From NCBI GenBank assembly GCA_944800085.1, contig CALYLO010000004.1, positions 124,001-188,000 of the forward strand: 64,000 nt of DNA. Reading direction: 5' to 3'. The translations under genes and the position numbers were made by a program. The notes under the pieces are model-generated. The model searched no databases. It worked only from the letters and a program-made list of their open reading frames with translations, and had not been told where the DNA came from. Numbering within the stretch: position 1 is the first letter of the stretch; each line of letters opens with the position of its first letter. Below, in pieces: positions 36,261-46,623 of this stretch. This stretch comes from Paenibacillus melissococcoides. GTDB lineage: Bacteria > Bacillota > Bacilli > Paenibacillales > Paenibacillaceae.

Positions 36261-36595
36261 AATTATCCCTCCCGTGTAAGCCCTGCAACCAAAAAAGTGG
36301 ATTAGTATATGCTATTAGTATCAGATACTAAATATGATAACCGAATAATTGGACTTCTTCAACTGCCGGTTGAGTCATAGCTGCTTGAATTGAAAAAAAA
36401 TGCAGGCGCTGGCTGCGCTTCCGTCATCTTAAAATTCATAGACCTGCTCCTTCCCGTGATTGATGCCAAGATCCTCTTCCCGATTCCATCAATAAGATAT
36501 GCCAGCTTGTATTTGCAGTTTATCGTATTTTCACGGATCTCTGCTGCATCGAGATTGGTTTGGGTGAAGGGGAAGCTGAAGCACAGTATGGAAGC
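36261..36595. other. Gap with a 17-bp operator-like palindrome
   Basis: No gene seen. The perfect palindrome TTAGTATC-A-GATACTAA lies at 36315-36331, about 55 bases before the E2 start on the minus strand. It looks like the site of a small dimeric repressor. The 36390-36599 open frame lacks a good start and is AT/GC-mixed. Confidence 0.5.
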
Positions 36596-37186
36596 TTAGG
36601 GAGCGAATCTGTCTACTATACAGTCCATTGGAGGAAACAGAGACAGGGGCGTATCGCCTGTCAAGCGCGGATCGTGAGTATAGATGGTGATCGGAGTGCC
36701 TTTGTCTACACGTTTATAAATTTCATGCGCCGGAAAGCCGTCATGGTGTCCCTTAACGGTTACTTTTCCTGTACGGTCAACCGTTACGTCATACTCCCAG
36801 TCCAGCGGAGAAGCGTCAGGGTTCAAAGGATTGGCCGCACTGCCTTGTATGAAAAACGACGCCGACGTGCTTGAGATACTCTCATTTGAGATGGTGAGTC
36901 CGGAATCAGAGGCATGACCGAATACTTCCCGCAAAACTTTACCGCTGTTTATATCAATCGTTCTTTCAATTGTGGGACCTGTCGAGCAAAAATGTTTTAT
37001 TTCCTTTTTCTCGAAATCCACGACAATATGCTGTGCCATTTTCGAAAGCTCGGGTTGATCTTCCGTGAAATAAGTAAAGCTTCTGTTGTTGCCATTGAAC
37101 TGAATGATCGCATTCGCGGTTCGCTTATGCTCTATCCATGCTTGAGGGATAAATGCAGCGAAGCGTACCTCGACAATGTGTGCCAT
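36596..37186 (-). CDS. DUF3238-like protein
   Basis: 196 aa beginning MAHIVEVRFAAFIPQAWIE. Repeated beta-type segments (NAIIQFNGNNRSF, AQHIVVDFEKKEI, WEYDVTVDRTGKVTVKGHHD, AHEIYKRVDKGTPITIY) match what I recall of the DUF3238 family in Bacillales. No signal peptide or membrane segment; function unknown. The frame is intact and ribosome site GGAGGG lies just upstream on the minus strand. Confidence 0.65.
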   Translation of the reverse strand: MAHIVEVRFAAFIPQAWIEHKRTANAIIQFNGNNRSFTYFTEDQPELSKMAQHIVVDFEKKEIKHFCSTGPTIERTIDINSGKVLREVFGHASDSGLTISNESISSTSASFFIQGSAANPLNPDASPLDWEYDVTVDRTGKVTVKGHHDGFPAHEIYKRVDKGTPITIYTHDPRLTGDTPLSLFPPMDCIVDRFAP

Positions 37187-37339
37187 CGGTACACCCTCCT
37201 ATATTTTTTAATAAAACACTAGCCTTGCAGTATAGAATCATCATTGATATATATGCCAATTGAAAAGCGGAAGTCGAACTTCGCTGTCAATGGGAAAGAA
37301 ATAAGCCGATGACTAGTCAGCGACTGCTTTCGACTAGAT

Positions 37340-38330
37340 TTATTTAATGCCGATCTCTCCCCGATCAGACATTATCCCTGCTCCCCGAGAAATATAATGA
37401 TTTTTACCGAAAATAAAAGCCTCTTTTTCCTTGGAGAAGCCGATCCTTTCAGCTACCCGTGTCGAGGCTACGTTTTGGGGAGCGATGATGCTTATCAGCC
37501 TGTGTAACCCCAAACGTTCAAAACCCATATACCTTGCAAGCTGCGTTATTTTGTAACGATGCGTTTTACCTAAGCCTGCCTTCTCGGCTGTTTTTTTGAG
37601 AAGCGATATTGCTCTCCATACAGTCCCACCAGGCAATGATCTTGTTTTCGCTGAATTTATGTAATAATAATTTCACGAGTGAGCTCGATAATCCTTGCCG
37701 TTGGTAATCTTCAAGTGTTTCCAATCCAATGGCGTGCGCGGAACCATACATGGCTGAGGAGATGGCTAGGCTTGCGACCTCTTTGTTAGCTGTGAGCGCA
37801 GCATATCCATAGCCTTTTTCTAAAAAGTTATCAAGAGTGCCCCAATATTGTTCAATGTAATTCAGCAAATAGTCGGCATTTTTCACTTCGCCATTCATCA
37901 GTTCAAGAGCGAAGGCTTGATCGATTTCCACAGCCTGATAAGGGACGACGTGATTTAGGCAGGGGGGCTCATGATTGTTCAAATTCGATTTATAAACATA
38001 CTGAAAACTTTCATCTATCTTTCGGTTACCGATGAATTGATATATAGCAGGATACCATTCATCCGTATCCACCGAGAATTCAAAGCTGTTTATCTTCTTG
38101 TTTCGTAAAAAAGGAATGATTTCATGATCAATGTACGTTGCGATAGATTGATTAAAAGAAGTGTTGCTAGCGCTCCCCATGAAATTGAAGCCTTCCAATC
38201 CGCTCGACCATACGATGGCGGATGACGGATTCATTGCGTTATCTGCCCACACTTGCCCCGGATTATTCCCGGCCACGACTCCGGCAAACCTCATATCACT
38301 GTCCGCAGTAACCAGTTTATTTGCCAACAT
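37340..38330 (-). pseudogene. Two GNAT genes fused and frameshifted
   Basis: From 38330 the frame is a GNAT_acetyltran (PF12746)-type enzyme: NPSSAIVWSSGLEGFNFMG, YGYAALTANKEVASLAIS, GLETLEDYQRQGLSSSLV, WWDCMESNIAS. It shifts near 37595, where KTAEKAGLGKTHRYKI continues in another frame. It then joins, at about 37550, the tail of a RimJ/RimL-like GNAT (YMGFERLGLHRLISIIAPQN, RVAERIGFSKEKEAFIFGKN). A deletion between two acetyltransferase genes plus a base loss explains this. Confidence 0.75.
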
Positions 38331-38730
38331 TCGTTTCTTTCCTTTATAAGAATTATTTTCGTCACATCCTATCGGGCATGTTCAATCAGGCGCCATTTGT
38401 TCTCTTTTGTTTTCACTTATTCATAAGAGTATACTTATTTTACCATAGAAGATATGAGGGGGCGTATAGAACATGACCGTTCAGCATCCGGATGGGACCA
38501 TCGTTGAATATGTTGAATTTGCCCGGTGAGTACGGGATGTAGAGGTTTGGCCAGGATTATTATCTGAAAATGGATTGGAATCACGTGAGCTTGTGAGTCA
38601 CTTCTGTTTGGTTCAAGGCTAATTGGGCAAAAGAGTGAGCAATTCTCGATATGTGTTAAGGTGACAGGGAGTAAGAAACTTGAACCGAAGGAATGACATT
38701 TGCTACTTACGGGTCGGCCAGGTGTCACCC
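38331..38730. other. Gap without a recognisable gene
   Basis: Contains a GAGGGGG site before an ATG (38473) giving an 18-residue reading MTVQHPDGTIVEYVEFAR, then stop. This may be the remnant of a lost gene. No terminator or RNA gene seen. Confidence 0.3.
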
Positions 38731-39126
38731 TCAACGTGCACTTAGTATCTTTTCCATCGCTTCTAGCATAGTGCTCCATGCTTTTTCCGTTTGATCTACC
38801 CAGTTAGGGTGTAGTTCATGGGTTAGAGTGAGTGTAGAACCTGTTTCTGCCGGTACAATGTCGATAGTTACATGGTCAACGTCTGGTAAATCATCAACTG
38901 TCGCCCATGTAAAGGCAAGTCGTTGTGGACAGTCGATTGTTTTATACTCTCCCGTATGTTCGATCTCATTACCATTTCGCAGAATTTGAAAGGAAAAATG
39001 ACCGCCAACACGAGCATCAATTTGAACTCGCGCGATTTCATCATTTGGAAACATCCATTTCTTTACAATCTCGGGATTGACCCAAGCGTTAAAAACTTGC
39101 TCAGGAGACGCACTTAATTGGCGCAT
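38731..39126 (-). CDS. SRPBCC (AHSA1-type) domain protein, start uncertain
   Basis: 131 aa from the only in-frame ATG. AHSA1-like features: SASPEQVFNAWVNPEIVKKW, ARVGGHFSFQI, LAFTWATVDDLPDVDHVTI, GSTLTLTHELHP. Family similarity already starts about a dozen residues earlier (IQFNETKFQACV), where no standard start codon exists. The nearest upstream ATG (39173-39175) is one base out of frame. Either the gene is 5'-frameshifted or a rare start is used. Small hydrophobic-ligand-binding fold; ligand unknown. Confidence 0.65.
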   Translation of the reverse strand: MRQLSASPEQVFNAWVNPEIVKKWMFPNDEIARVQIDARVGGHFSFQILRNGNEIEHTGEYKTIDCPQRLAFTWATVDDLPDVDHVTIDIVPAETGSTLTLTHELHPNWVDQTEKAWSTMLEAMEKILSAR

Positions 39127-39239
39127 GACACATGCTTGGAATTTGGTTTCATTAAATTGTATGCTTTCTATTCATAATTGGAGAAGACCATAGCCGCTAT
39201 AGGATGCTCAAGAAGCCTTACGGTGAAAGCTTAGGAGGA

Positions 39240-40023
39240 CTAACCAATAAAATTCCTCAATAGGTGGTTAAACTTGTCGCGTTCTTCCCAGAAAGGACCA
39301 TGACCGCTGTAATAAAACGGGGAAAGCTGTGAATTTCTTATTTTTTGATCTAGTTCCTGAGCCTGTGCAAATGGAATCACTTTGTCGTGAATGCCGTGAA
39401 CGATTAAAGTAGGGACTGATATTTTTGGCAAATCAGCATAAAGCTTCTCATCTCTTAGCATAACGACGACTGCGGCGGTTGACCAACCTGCTGCCTGTAA
39501 TCCCAATTGAAAAAACCATTCTGAGAATGGAGCGGTTATATACTGAAAGAAAAAGCTGTCTGTTACTTCCCGCATCATCTTAGGGCGGTCATTTAATGTT
39601 TCATTAAGAAATTTATTCGCCGTCTCTGTTGTAAAGCCTACAGGAGCGGCAGCGCTAATAAGGACAAGTTTAGATACTCCATAACCATTATGTCGAGCAA
39701 TATAACGAACAGCGATAGCCCCACCCGTAGAGTGACCCGCTAGTGTAAAGTTTTTCAATTGAAGTGCATCCACAACGGAGCGAATATCATCTGCCAATCG
39801 GTCATAGTTGTAGCCGGTCCTTGGTTTATCCGACTTACCGAACCCCCTCCAGTCAATTCCTATACAGCGGTATCCCATTGCAGGAAGAACATCAAACTGA
39901 TACTCAAACTGTTTATGGCTTAACGGCCAACCATGTATAAAAACGATGATTTTGCTGCCCCCCCGGATTTATATCCTCCACATATAAATTTACACCTGGT
40001 TCTACATTAACAAAGTAGCCCAT
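39240..40023 (-). pseudogene. Alpha/beta hydrolase, frameshifted in a G7 tract
   Basis: Starts at an ATG with a GGGGGA site: MGYFVNVEPGVNLYVEDINP, then a run of seven G (plus-strand C7 at 39958-39964). Seven G lead to a stop; six would give GGSKIIVFIHGWPLSHKQFE and the rest of the hydrolase in frame. The main part shows the oxyanion HGW, nucleophile elbow AGHSTGGAIA, acidic HGIHDKVIPF and catalytic His in YSGHGPFWEE, as in haloperoxidase/esterase relatives. The tract could be phase-variable, a mutation or a sequencing error. Confidence 0.8.
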
Positions 40024-40300
40024 TCAGATTCCCCCGTCCGTTTAAGTAAGTATCTTCAACAACAAGATACTCACATAGGCAAACATAGGTGAATACCTAT
40101 CCTTTGCATGCATTTCCATAGTGTGATGGAAGATCATCTAATAGCACTAGAGAAGATGAAGCAAAAAGGGGAAAACAACAGCAACGCAAATCAAAGTTTA
40201 TTTGCCCATATCGCCGTTTGCGCCGATTTGCGGTAAAGGAATGACCCTCCGCAAGAACTACATAACAACATTCCCCGCCCCGTTTCACTCAAGGCATTGG

Positions 40301-40330
40301 AAAAGAGAGGGGATTAATCGTTTGCCCCTC
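40301..40330 (-). terminator. Probable terminator overlapping the rlmCD stop (minus strand)
   Basis: Arms GAGGGG and CCCCTC around the stop codon; the minus strand continues TCTTTTCC. Confidence 0.5.
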
Positions 40331-41822
40331 TTAATTTAAGTAACGCTACACACTCCACATGCGCCGTCTGCGGGAACATGTCCACCGGCTGGACGGAGGC
40401 CAGTTCGTAGCCGCCGGCCAGCAGCGCTTTGCAATCCTTCGCCAAGGTGGACGGATTGCAGGAGACGTAGACGAGCCGCTTCGGCTTGGCGGCGAGGATG
40501 GCCCGCAGCAGACGCTCGTCGCAGCCGGTGCGCGGCGGGTCGACGACGTTGACGTCGGGGCGGTAGCCGTCCTTCACCCAGCGGGGAAGCAGCGCTTCGG
40601 CTTCCCCGGCATAGAAGGCGGCGTTCGTGCGGCCGCTGCGCTCGGCGTTCTGGCGGGCGTTGTCGACGGCTTCCGGGATGATCTCGATGCCGCGCACTTC
40701 GGCCGCATACGGCGCGAGCCAGAGGGCGATCGTGCCCGTCCCGCAGTAGGCGTCGACGACCCGTTCCCGCCCGCTCAAGGCCGCGGCCACGCGCACCGCC
40801 TCGTACAGCTTCAGCGTCTGCTGCGGATTGAGCTGGAAGAAGGCGCGCGGCGACAGCGAGAATTTCACGTCGCCGAGCGAGTCTTCCATCGTCGGCTTGC
40901 CCCAGAGGATGCGCGTCTTGCCGCCGAACACGAGCGACGTCTTGCGCGTGTTGATATTGTGCGCGATAGTGGTCAGGTCGGGCACCTTCCGGAGCAGCTC
41001 GCTGACGAGCTGGTCGCTCTTCGGCAGCGTCTCCGTGCCGGTGACGAGCGTCAATTGCAGGTCGTCGGACTGGAAGCCGGTCCGCACGATGATCGTGCGG
41101 ACGACGCCGGTGCGGCGCTTGGCGTCATACGGCGCAATGCGCAGCCGCTCCAGAATCGCCTTGACCTCTTCGACCGTCTGATTGATGCGGTCATGCTGGA
41201 TCGTGCAGCCCGTAATATCGACGAGCTGGTGGGACTGGGCCTCGTACAGGCCGGCCACGATGCGGCCGTCCCGTCCGGCGCCGAGCTGCAGCTGGGCTTT
41301 GTTCCGGTAGTGCCACGGATCGTCCATGCCCAGCATCGGCTTCAGCGGCAGCGCATCCCCTTCGATGCCGGCATAGCGGCGGAACGCCTCCCGCACCAGC
41401 TCCTCCTTTGCCCGGAGCTGGCCCTCGTAAGCGAGATGCTGCAGCTGACAGCCGCCGCAGCGCTCGTAGACCGGGCAAGGCGGCTGGCGCCGGTCCGGCG
41501 ACTCCTTCTCGTACGCCGTCACAGCGGCGACGATATGCTTGTCGTGCACCGCGGTCACCTTCGCCCGCACGACTTCGCCCGGAAGAGCGCCGTCGAGGAA
41601 GACGGCTTTTTTCCGGTAATAGCCGACGCCTTCCCCGTTAATGCCGATCCGCTTAATCGTGACGACGATGCGGTCGCCAACCTTCACCTGCTCCGCAGAG
41701 GCATCGGTCACCCGCGGTCCCGCTTTGTCCGCACCGGGACGCGGACCCTTTTTCCAAGCTGCCCGCTCCTTATGCTTGCTTCCTCTATGATTCCGGTCCG
41801 TACCGGTTCTTCGTTCGTTCAT
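40314..41822 (-). CDS. rlmCD: RlmCD-type 23S rRNA (uracil-C5)-methyltransferase
   Basis: 502 aa. A basic N-terminal extension (~40 residues) is followed by a TRAM RNA-binding domain (VKVGDRIVVTIKRIGINGEG). A CPVYERCGGCQLQH iron-sulfur motif follows, with the fourth Cys in ITGCTIQ. The C-terminal SAM domain has VVDAYCGTGTIALWLA, NVVDPPRTGCDERLL and the catalytic YVSCNPSTLAKDC. In Bacillus a single enzyme modifies U747 and U1939. Intact; likely monocistronic. The long antisense frame across it is a GC artifact. Confidence 0.92.
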   Translation of the reverse strand: MNERRTGTDRNHRGSKHKERAAWKKGPRPGADKAGPRVTDASAEQVKVGDRIVVTIKRIGINGEGVGYYRKKAVFLDGALPGEVVRAKVTAVHDKHIVAAVTAYEKESPDRRQPPCPVYERCGGCQLQHLAYEGQLRAKEELVREAFRRYAGIEGDALPLKPMLGMDDPWHYRNKAQLQLGAGRDGRIVAGLYEAQSHQLVDITGCTIQHDRINQTVEEVKAILERLRIAPYDAKRRTGVVRTIIVRTGFQSDDLQLTLVTGTETLPKSDQLVSELLRKVPDLTTIAHNINTRKTSLVFGGKTRILWGKPTMEDSLGDVKFSLSPRAFFQLNPQQTLKLYEAVRVAAALSGRERVVDAYCGTGTIALWLAPYAAEVRGIEIIPEAVDNARQNAERSGRTNAAFYAGEAEALLPRWVKDGYRPDVNVVDPPRTGCDERLLRAILAAKPKRLVYVSCNPSTLAKDCKALLAGGYELASVQPVDMFPQTAHVECVALLKLRGAND

Positions 41823-42091
41823 GTCTGGTCTTCGCTCCTGCCTTCAGATTCAACTGCTCTCACTATAGCAAAAAGAATGGATGGGCGCCAATTCCGGCAA
41901 CGAGGCCTGAGCATCAGCAGTGAGGACGAAGCATGCAGGCAAGCTGGGACGGGCCGCAAGCGATATCAAGACCGAAGAGCCGGATGCGAATTCAACCTTG
42001 CTCCAAGAGAATCCTGCCAGGCCCTCCCAACCGGCTTCCAGTTGGGTTATACTAGAACAATAGCAGGGAGAGCGAGAAGGAGTTCGAGGAT

Positions 42092-43921
42092 ATGATATCA
42101 ATGGACCAAGCACGGAGCACATTGAAGCGGGTGTTCGGCTACGATGACTTCCGCGAGGGACAGAAGCGAATAATTGAATATATATTAGAAGGAAAAAATA
42201 CGGTAGGCATTATGCCGACCGGCGGCGGGAAGTCGATCTGCTACCAGATTCCGGCGCTGATGCTGCAGGGCGTTACGCTGGTCGTCTCGCCGCTCATCTC
42301 GCTGATGAAGGATCAGGTCGATGCGCTGCACAGCTTGGGCGTGGAGGCCGCGTTCATCAACAGCACCCAGGAGATGGGGGAGGCGGGACGGATTGTGCGC
42401 CGGGCGGAGGAAGGGCGGCTGAAGCTGCTCTATGTCGCGCCGGAGCGGCTGGAGAGCGAATGGTTCCGGGAGCGGGCGAAGTCGCTGCCGATCGCGTTCA
42501 TTGCGGTAGACGAGGCCCACTGCGTGTCGCAGTGGGGGCATGATTTCCGCCCGAGCTACCGCGCGATCGCGCCTTTCCTGAAGGAACTGGAGGAAGCGGG
42601 ACGACCGCGCCCGCTCATGGCGGCCTTTACGGCCACCGCGACGCCGGAGGTGACGGAGGACTTGATCCGGCTGCTCGAGCTTGGAGAGCCGGAGCGGGTG
42701 GTCACCGGCTTCAAGCGGGACAACCTGGCGTTCGCCGTGCTGCGCGGCGAGGAGCGCCGGTCGTTCACGCTGCAATATGTGAGGGAACGGACGCATCAGC
42801 CGGGCATCATCTACGCCTCGACGCGCAAGGAAGTCGAGGATCTGTGCGAGATGCTGCGGAAGGCGGGCCTTGCCGCCGGCCGGTACCATGCCGGCATGTC
42901 GGACGAGGAGCGCGCGCATATGCAGGAGGCGTTCCTGTATGACGACCTGCGCGTCATCGTGGCGACGAACGCCTTCGGCATGGGCATCGACAAATCAAAC
43001 GTGCGCTATGTGCTGCACTACAATATGCCGAAGCATATGGAGGCGTATGTGCAGGAGGCCGGGCGCGCGGGCCGGGACGGCGAGCCGAGCGAATGCGTGC
43101 TGCTGTTCCATCCGCAGGATATTTTGACTCAGAAATTTTTTATTGAACAGAGCGAAGCTGCGCCGGAACGGAAGATGCACGAATATAAGAAGCTGCAGGC
43201 GATGATCGATTACTGCTACACGACCGGCTGCCTGCAGACGTACATGCTGCGCTACTTCGGCGAAATGTCGGACGAGACCTGCGGCATGTGCGGGAACTGC
43301 AAGGACGAGCGCGAATCGATCGACATTACGACGGAAGCGCAGAAAATCTTCTCCTGCATCTTCCGAATGCGGGAACGGTTCGGCGTCTCGATGGTCGCCT
43401 CCGTGCTGAAGGGATCGCGGAACAAAAAGGTGGTTCAATATGGCTTCGAGAAGCTGCCGACGCACGGAGAGATGCGGCATTTGACCGAGAAGGCGATCGC
43501 CGACCTGATTTATGTGCTCATTGCGGAAGGCTATTTGCAGTTGAGCGAAGGACAGTATCCGGTCGTCCGTCTGCTGCCGCCCGCGGCAGAGGTGCTGAAG
43601 GGGCAGCGCCAGGTGACGCAGCGGGTCGCGACCTCGCTGAAGCCGAAGGCCGCCGGCGCGGTCGACGAGACGATCTTCGAGCAGCTGCGGTTGATCCGCC
43701 GCGAGCTGGCGAACAAGGCGGGCGTGCCGCCTTATATTGTGTTCAACGACAGCACGCTGCGGGAAATGGCGGAGCGGATGCCGACGACGGAAGCCGAGAT
43801 GATGCTCGTCAAGGGCGTCGGGGAAGCGAAGCTAAAACAATTCGGCGAGCCGTTCATGGCCTTCTTCCGTCAAAGGGAAGACGAGTCGGCCCGGCTTGAC
43901 GCACAGGAGGAATGGGTATGA
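42092..43921 (+). CDS. recQ: RecQ-family ATP-dependent DNA helicase
   Basis: 609 aa, ATG nine bases after AAGGAG. Helicase motifs in order: Q-motif region [10 protein letters not shown], Walker [17 protein letters not shown] box [27 protein letters not shown], and motif VI GRAGRDG. A RecQ zinc-binding domain (YCYTTGC...CGMCGNC), winged helix, and HRDC domain (~515-595) follow. It unwinds 3'-5' in recombination repair. The stop overlaps csaA by four bases, so the pair is coupled. Confidence 0.95.
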   Translation: MISMDQARSTLKRVFGYDDFREGQKRIIEYILEGKNTVGIMPTGGGKSICYQIPALMLQGVTLVVSPLISLMKDQVDALHSLGVEAAFINSTQEMGEAGRIVRRAEEGRLKLLYVAPERLESEWFRERAKSLPIAFIAVDEAHCVSQWGHDFRPSYRAIAPFLKELEEAGRPRPLMAAFTATATPEVTEDLIRLLELGEPERVVTGFKRDNLAFAVLRGEERRSFTLQYVRERTHQPGIIYASTRKEVEDLCEMLRKAGLAAGRYHAGMSDEERAHMQEAFLYDDLRVIVATNAFGMGIDKSNVRYVLHYNMPKHMEAYVQEAGRAGRDGEPSECVLLFHPQDILTQKFFIEQSEAAPERKMHEYKKLQAMIDYCYTTGCLQTYMLRYFGEMSDETCGMCGNCKDERESIDITTEAQKIFSCIFRMRERFGVSMVASVLKGSRNKKVVQYGFEKLPTHGEMRHLTEKAIADLIYVLIAEGYLQLSEGQYPVVRLLPPAAEVLKGQRQVTQRVATSLKPKAAGAVDETIFEQLRLIRRELANKAGVPPYIVFNDSTLREMAERMPTTEAEMMLVKGVGEAKLKQFGEPFMAFFRQREDESARLDAQEEWV

Positions 43922-44328
43922 TGGATTCGAATAAGCATAGCAATGGCGCCGGTACGGGCAGCGTGAATGCGGGGGAAGCAAGGCAGCCCCAAGTTGCCCA
44001 GGCGACCATCGAAGATTTTATGAAGCTGGATATCCGGATTGGCACGATCGTGGAGGCGTCTCCATTTGACAAGGCGCGCAAGCCCGCGATCAAGCTGCTG
44101 ATCGATTTCGGTCCGCTCGGCCTGAAGCGCTCGAGCGCGCAGATTACGGTCCGCTATACGCCCGAAGCGTTGATCGGACGCCAGGTTGCCGCGGTGGTCA
44201 ATTTCCCGCCGCGGAAGATTGCGGGCTTCTCCTCGGAGGTGCTCGTGCTCGGCGGCGTGCCGGAAGAAGGGGATGTCGTGCTGCTGCGGACGGACGAGGC
44301 GGTGCCGAACGGAACGCCGATTGCTTAG
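43918..44328 (+). CDS. csaA: CsaA-like tRNA-binding domain protein
   Basis: 136 aa. A ~25-residue low-complexity N-terminus leads to the OB-fold: [50 protein letters not shown], and [10 protein letters not shown]. CsaA of Bacillus is a dimer with tRNA-binding and export-chaperone activity. An ATG at 43912 lies one base from AGGAGG (43905-43910); the ATG at 43918 is seven bases away and overlaps the recQ stop (ATGA). The N-terminal extension is longer than in B. subtilis. Confidence 0.88.
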   Translation: MMDSNKHSNGAGTGSVNAGEARQPQVAQATIEDFMKLDIRIGTIVEASPFDKARKPAIKLLIDFGPLGLKRSSAQITVRYTPEALIGRQVAAVVNFPPRKIAGFSSEVLVLGGVPEEGDVVLLRTDEAVPNGTPIA

Positions 44329-44398
44329 GCCACTGCGCGAGGCGAGCCGGACAGGATGCGGTCTGGCCGTGCTTGCGCGACGATAGAAGGGAGTCAAC

Positions 44399-46162
44399 AT
44401 GAAAGTCGTACTATCCACATTGAACGCGAAATATATTCATACTTCGCTCGCTATCCGCTGCCTGAAGGCGCACTGCGGCGACGAGTTCGACGTCGAGCTG
44501 GCGGAGTATACGATCAAGGATCCGGCGATGAATATCGTCTCCGATCTGTTCCGCCGCGAGCCGGATGTCATCGGCTTCTCCTGCTATATCTGGAACATCG
44601 AGGAGACGATCCGGGTCATCGGCATGCTGCGGAAGGTAAGGCCGGACCTTCGGATCGTCCTGGGCGGGCCGGAAGTATCCTATGACACCGAATACTGGAT
44701 GAATCGGCTGCCGGAGGTGGACTTCATCGTCATGGGGGAAGGGGAGGAGACCTTCCTGCATCTGCTGCGCGAGATTCGCGACGACCAGAAGTACCATTTC
44801 GTGTTCGGCCTCGCGTACCGCAAAGGGGACGAGGTCCGCATCAATCCGGGCCGTCCGAAGCTCGACCTGAACACGATCCCGTCTCCGCACCGGTTCCCGG
44901 AGGATCTGCCGCATCTGGGCAAGCGGGTCGTCTACTTCGAGACAAGCCGCGGCTGTCCGTTCAGCTGCCAATTCTGCCTCTCGAGCATCGAGGTCGGGGT
45001 CCGCTACTTCGATATCGAGCGAACGAAGGCGGATCTGCTGTTCCTGATCGACAACGGGGCGAAGCTGATCAAGTTCGTCGACCGCACGTTTAACATCAAG
45101 CGGGATTACGCGATGGAAATGTTCCGTTTCCTGATCGAGAATCATCGCGGCTGCGTGTTCCAGTTCGAGATTACGGCGGACATCATGCGGCCGGAGGTGC
45201 TTGACTTCCTGGCGGAGAACGCGCCGCCCGGCATTTTCCGCTTCGAGATCGGCGTCCAGTCGACCAATGATCCGACGAACGAGCTCGTGAAGCGCCGCCA
45301 GAACTTCGCCAAGCTGACCCGCACCGTGACGAAGGTGAAGGACAGCGGCAAAATCGATCAGCATCTCGATCTGATCGCCGGGTTGCCGCTCGAAGACTAC
45401 GGAACCTTCCGCAAAACGTTCAATGATGTGTTCGCGCTCCGGCCGGAGGAGCTGCAGCTCGGCTTCCTCAAGATGCTGCGGGGGACCGGGCTGCGCCACG
45501 ACGCGGACAAGTACGGATATGTATACATGGATCAGGCGCCCTATGAAATGCTGAGCAATGATGTGCTGCCCTTCAGCGACGTGGTACGCCTGAAGCGGCT
45601 GGAGGATGTGCTGGAGAAATATTGGAACGCGCACCGGATGGACTATACGATGGAGCATCTGATGCGGGAGGAATTCGATTCCCCGTTCGATTTCTTCCAG
45701 GCGTTCGGCGACTTCTGGGAAGAGAACGGGTGGCAGAAGATCGGGCATCAATTGGAGGATCTGTTCGTGCGCCTGCAAACCTTCCTGGACGCGCACGGCC
45801 TGCGGCGGCCGGACGTAGCGAACGGGCTGATGAAGCTGGACTACTTCCGCAATCACAAATACAAGCCGCGCAAGACATGGTGGGAGACGAGCGTGCCGAA
45901 GGAAGAAGCGGCCCGCGTCATGCGGCAGGCGGCCGAGCGGCCGGAGACCGTGTCCTCCGCCTTCGCGGCGCTCGGCTTGAGCGAGAAGGAACTGCACAAG
46001 CATGCCGTCGTCGAGCGGCTCCCCTTTGCATGGGAGGCGGATGCCGTCCAGGCGGCGGGGAGGCTGGATGTGGAGGACGCCCCGAGCTATCTGCTCGTCG
46101 TCTACCAGCAGACGGAAGACGAGAAGCCGCTGCTGTTTTCCATCGGGGCAGGTGGGCAGTAA
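44399..46162 (+). CDS. B12-binding-domain radical SAM protein
   Basis: 587 aa. N-terminal cobalamin-binding-like Rossmann domain (~1-140; DVIGFSCYIWNIEETIRV, VLGGPEVSYD) and radical SAM core with the iron-sulfur motif CPFSCQFC at ~189-196, then DRTFNI and GVQSTNDPTNELVKR. A C-terminal DUF4080-like region completes it. This class is common in Firmicutes and its reaction is unknown. ATG with an AGAAGGGAG site, 70 bases after csaA, so possible co-transcription with recQ-csaA. A terminator follows. Confidence 0.87.
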   Translation: MKVVLSTLNAKYIHTSLAIRCLKAHCGDEFDVELAEYTIKDPAMNIVSDLFRREPDVIGFSCYIWNIEETIRVIGMLRKVRPDLRIVLGGPEVSYDTEYWMNRLPEVDFIVMGEGEETFLHLLREIRDDQKYHFVFGLAYRKGDEVRINPGRPKLDLNTIPSPHRFPEDLPHLGKRVVYFETSRGCPFSCQFCLSSIEVGVRYFDIERTKADLLFLIDNGAKLIKFVDRTFNIKRDYAMEMFRFLIENHRGCVFQFEITADIMRPEVLDFLAENAPPGIFRFEIGVQSTNDPTNELVKRRQNFAKLTRTVTKVKDSGKIDQHLDLIAGLPLEDYGTFRKTFNDVFALRPEELQLGFLKMLRGTGLRHDADKYGYVYMDQAPYEMLSNDVLPFSDVVRLKRLEDVLEKYWNAHRMDYTMEHLMREEFDSPFDFFQAFGDFWEENGWQKIGHQLEDLFVRLQTFLDAHGLRRPDVANGLMKLDYFRNHKYKPRKTWWETSVPKEEAARVMRQAAERPETVSSAFAALGLSEKELHKHAVVERLPFAWEADAVQAAGRLDVEDAPSYLLVVYQQTEDEKPLLFSIGAGGQ

Positions 46163-46179
46163 CGAGAACAATTTCGCAG

Positions 46180-46210
46180 CGCCGGAGGATTTGCGTCCCC
46201 GGCGTTTTTT
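46180..46210 (+). terminator. Rho-independent terminator of the recQ-csaA-radical SAM cluster
   Basis: Arms CGCCGG (46180-46185) and CCGGCG (46199-46204), then T6. Confidence 0.8.
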
Positions 46211-46614
46211 GCAATATTATAGAATTTATAATTTTTTTGGGGGGTAAGCAGGTCTTCCGCCTCAGCGTGAATCGTGGCCGGCGCTGAAGAAGCAGAACGC
46301 TGAAGAGAAGCAGCACATTGAATTAGCAAAACAGCGCGCTATTGTGACTCTATGAAGGTGCTGTTCTATAAGTCGTTTCTACCTACATTGAGATAGTCCC
46401 CCTGCTTCTCATAGCTTGACTTGCCGAAAAGCTGCGAAAATACAGTTTTCTATTTTGACGTCTACTCTGTGACCGACATTCCTGCAAGTCCAAGGTATTT
46501 TTCGGCACTTAATTTGGGCTCGTCTCTCAGTAGAAAAAATTGATTTAAAACGCTCTGAGTGCCAAGTTTTGGTTAGGAAAATGGATAATCTCCACGCTTT
46601 CGTAAAAAAAGAGT
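46211..46614. other. Gap before the IS4 element
   Basis: No intact gene. An open stretch ending at 46355 reads LKKQNAEEKQHIELAKQRAIV, apparently the tail of some lost protein. The rest is noncoding by eye. Confidence 0.35.
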
Positions 46615-46623
46615 TTCCAACGG

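Noticed and set aside
36390..36599. 69-residue plus-strand ORF
   Set aside because: No start signal and overlaps the end of the DUF3238-like gene; not recognisable.
40359..42095. 578-residue open frame antisense to rlmCD
   Set aside because: Shadow of a GC-rich gene; no start signal, Arg/Leu-rich composition, and rlmCD is clearly the real gene.
44411..46171. 586-residue open frame antisense to the radical SAM gene
   Set aside because: Same GC-driven artifact; plus strand carries complete B12 and radical SAM motifs.
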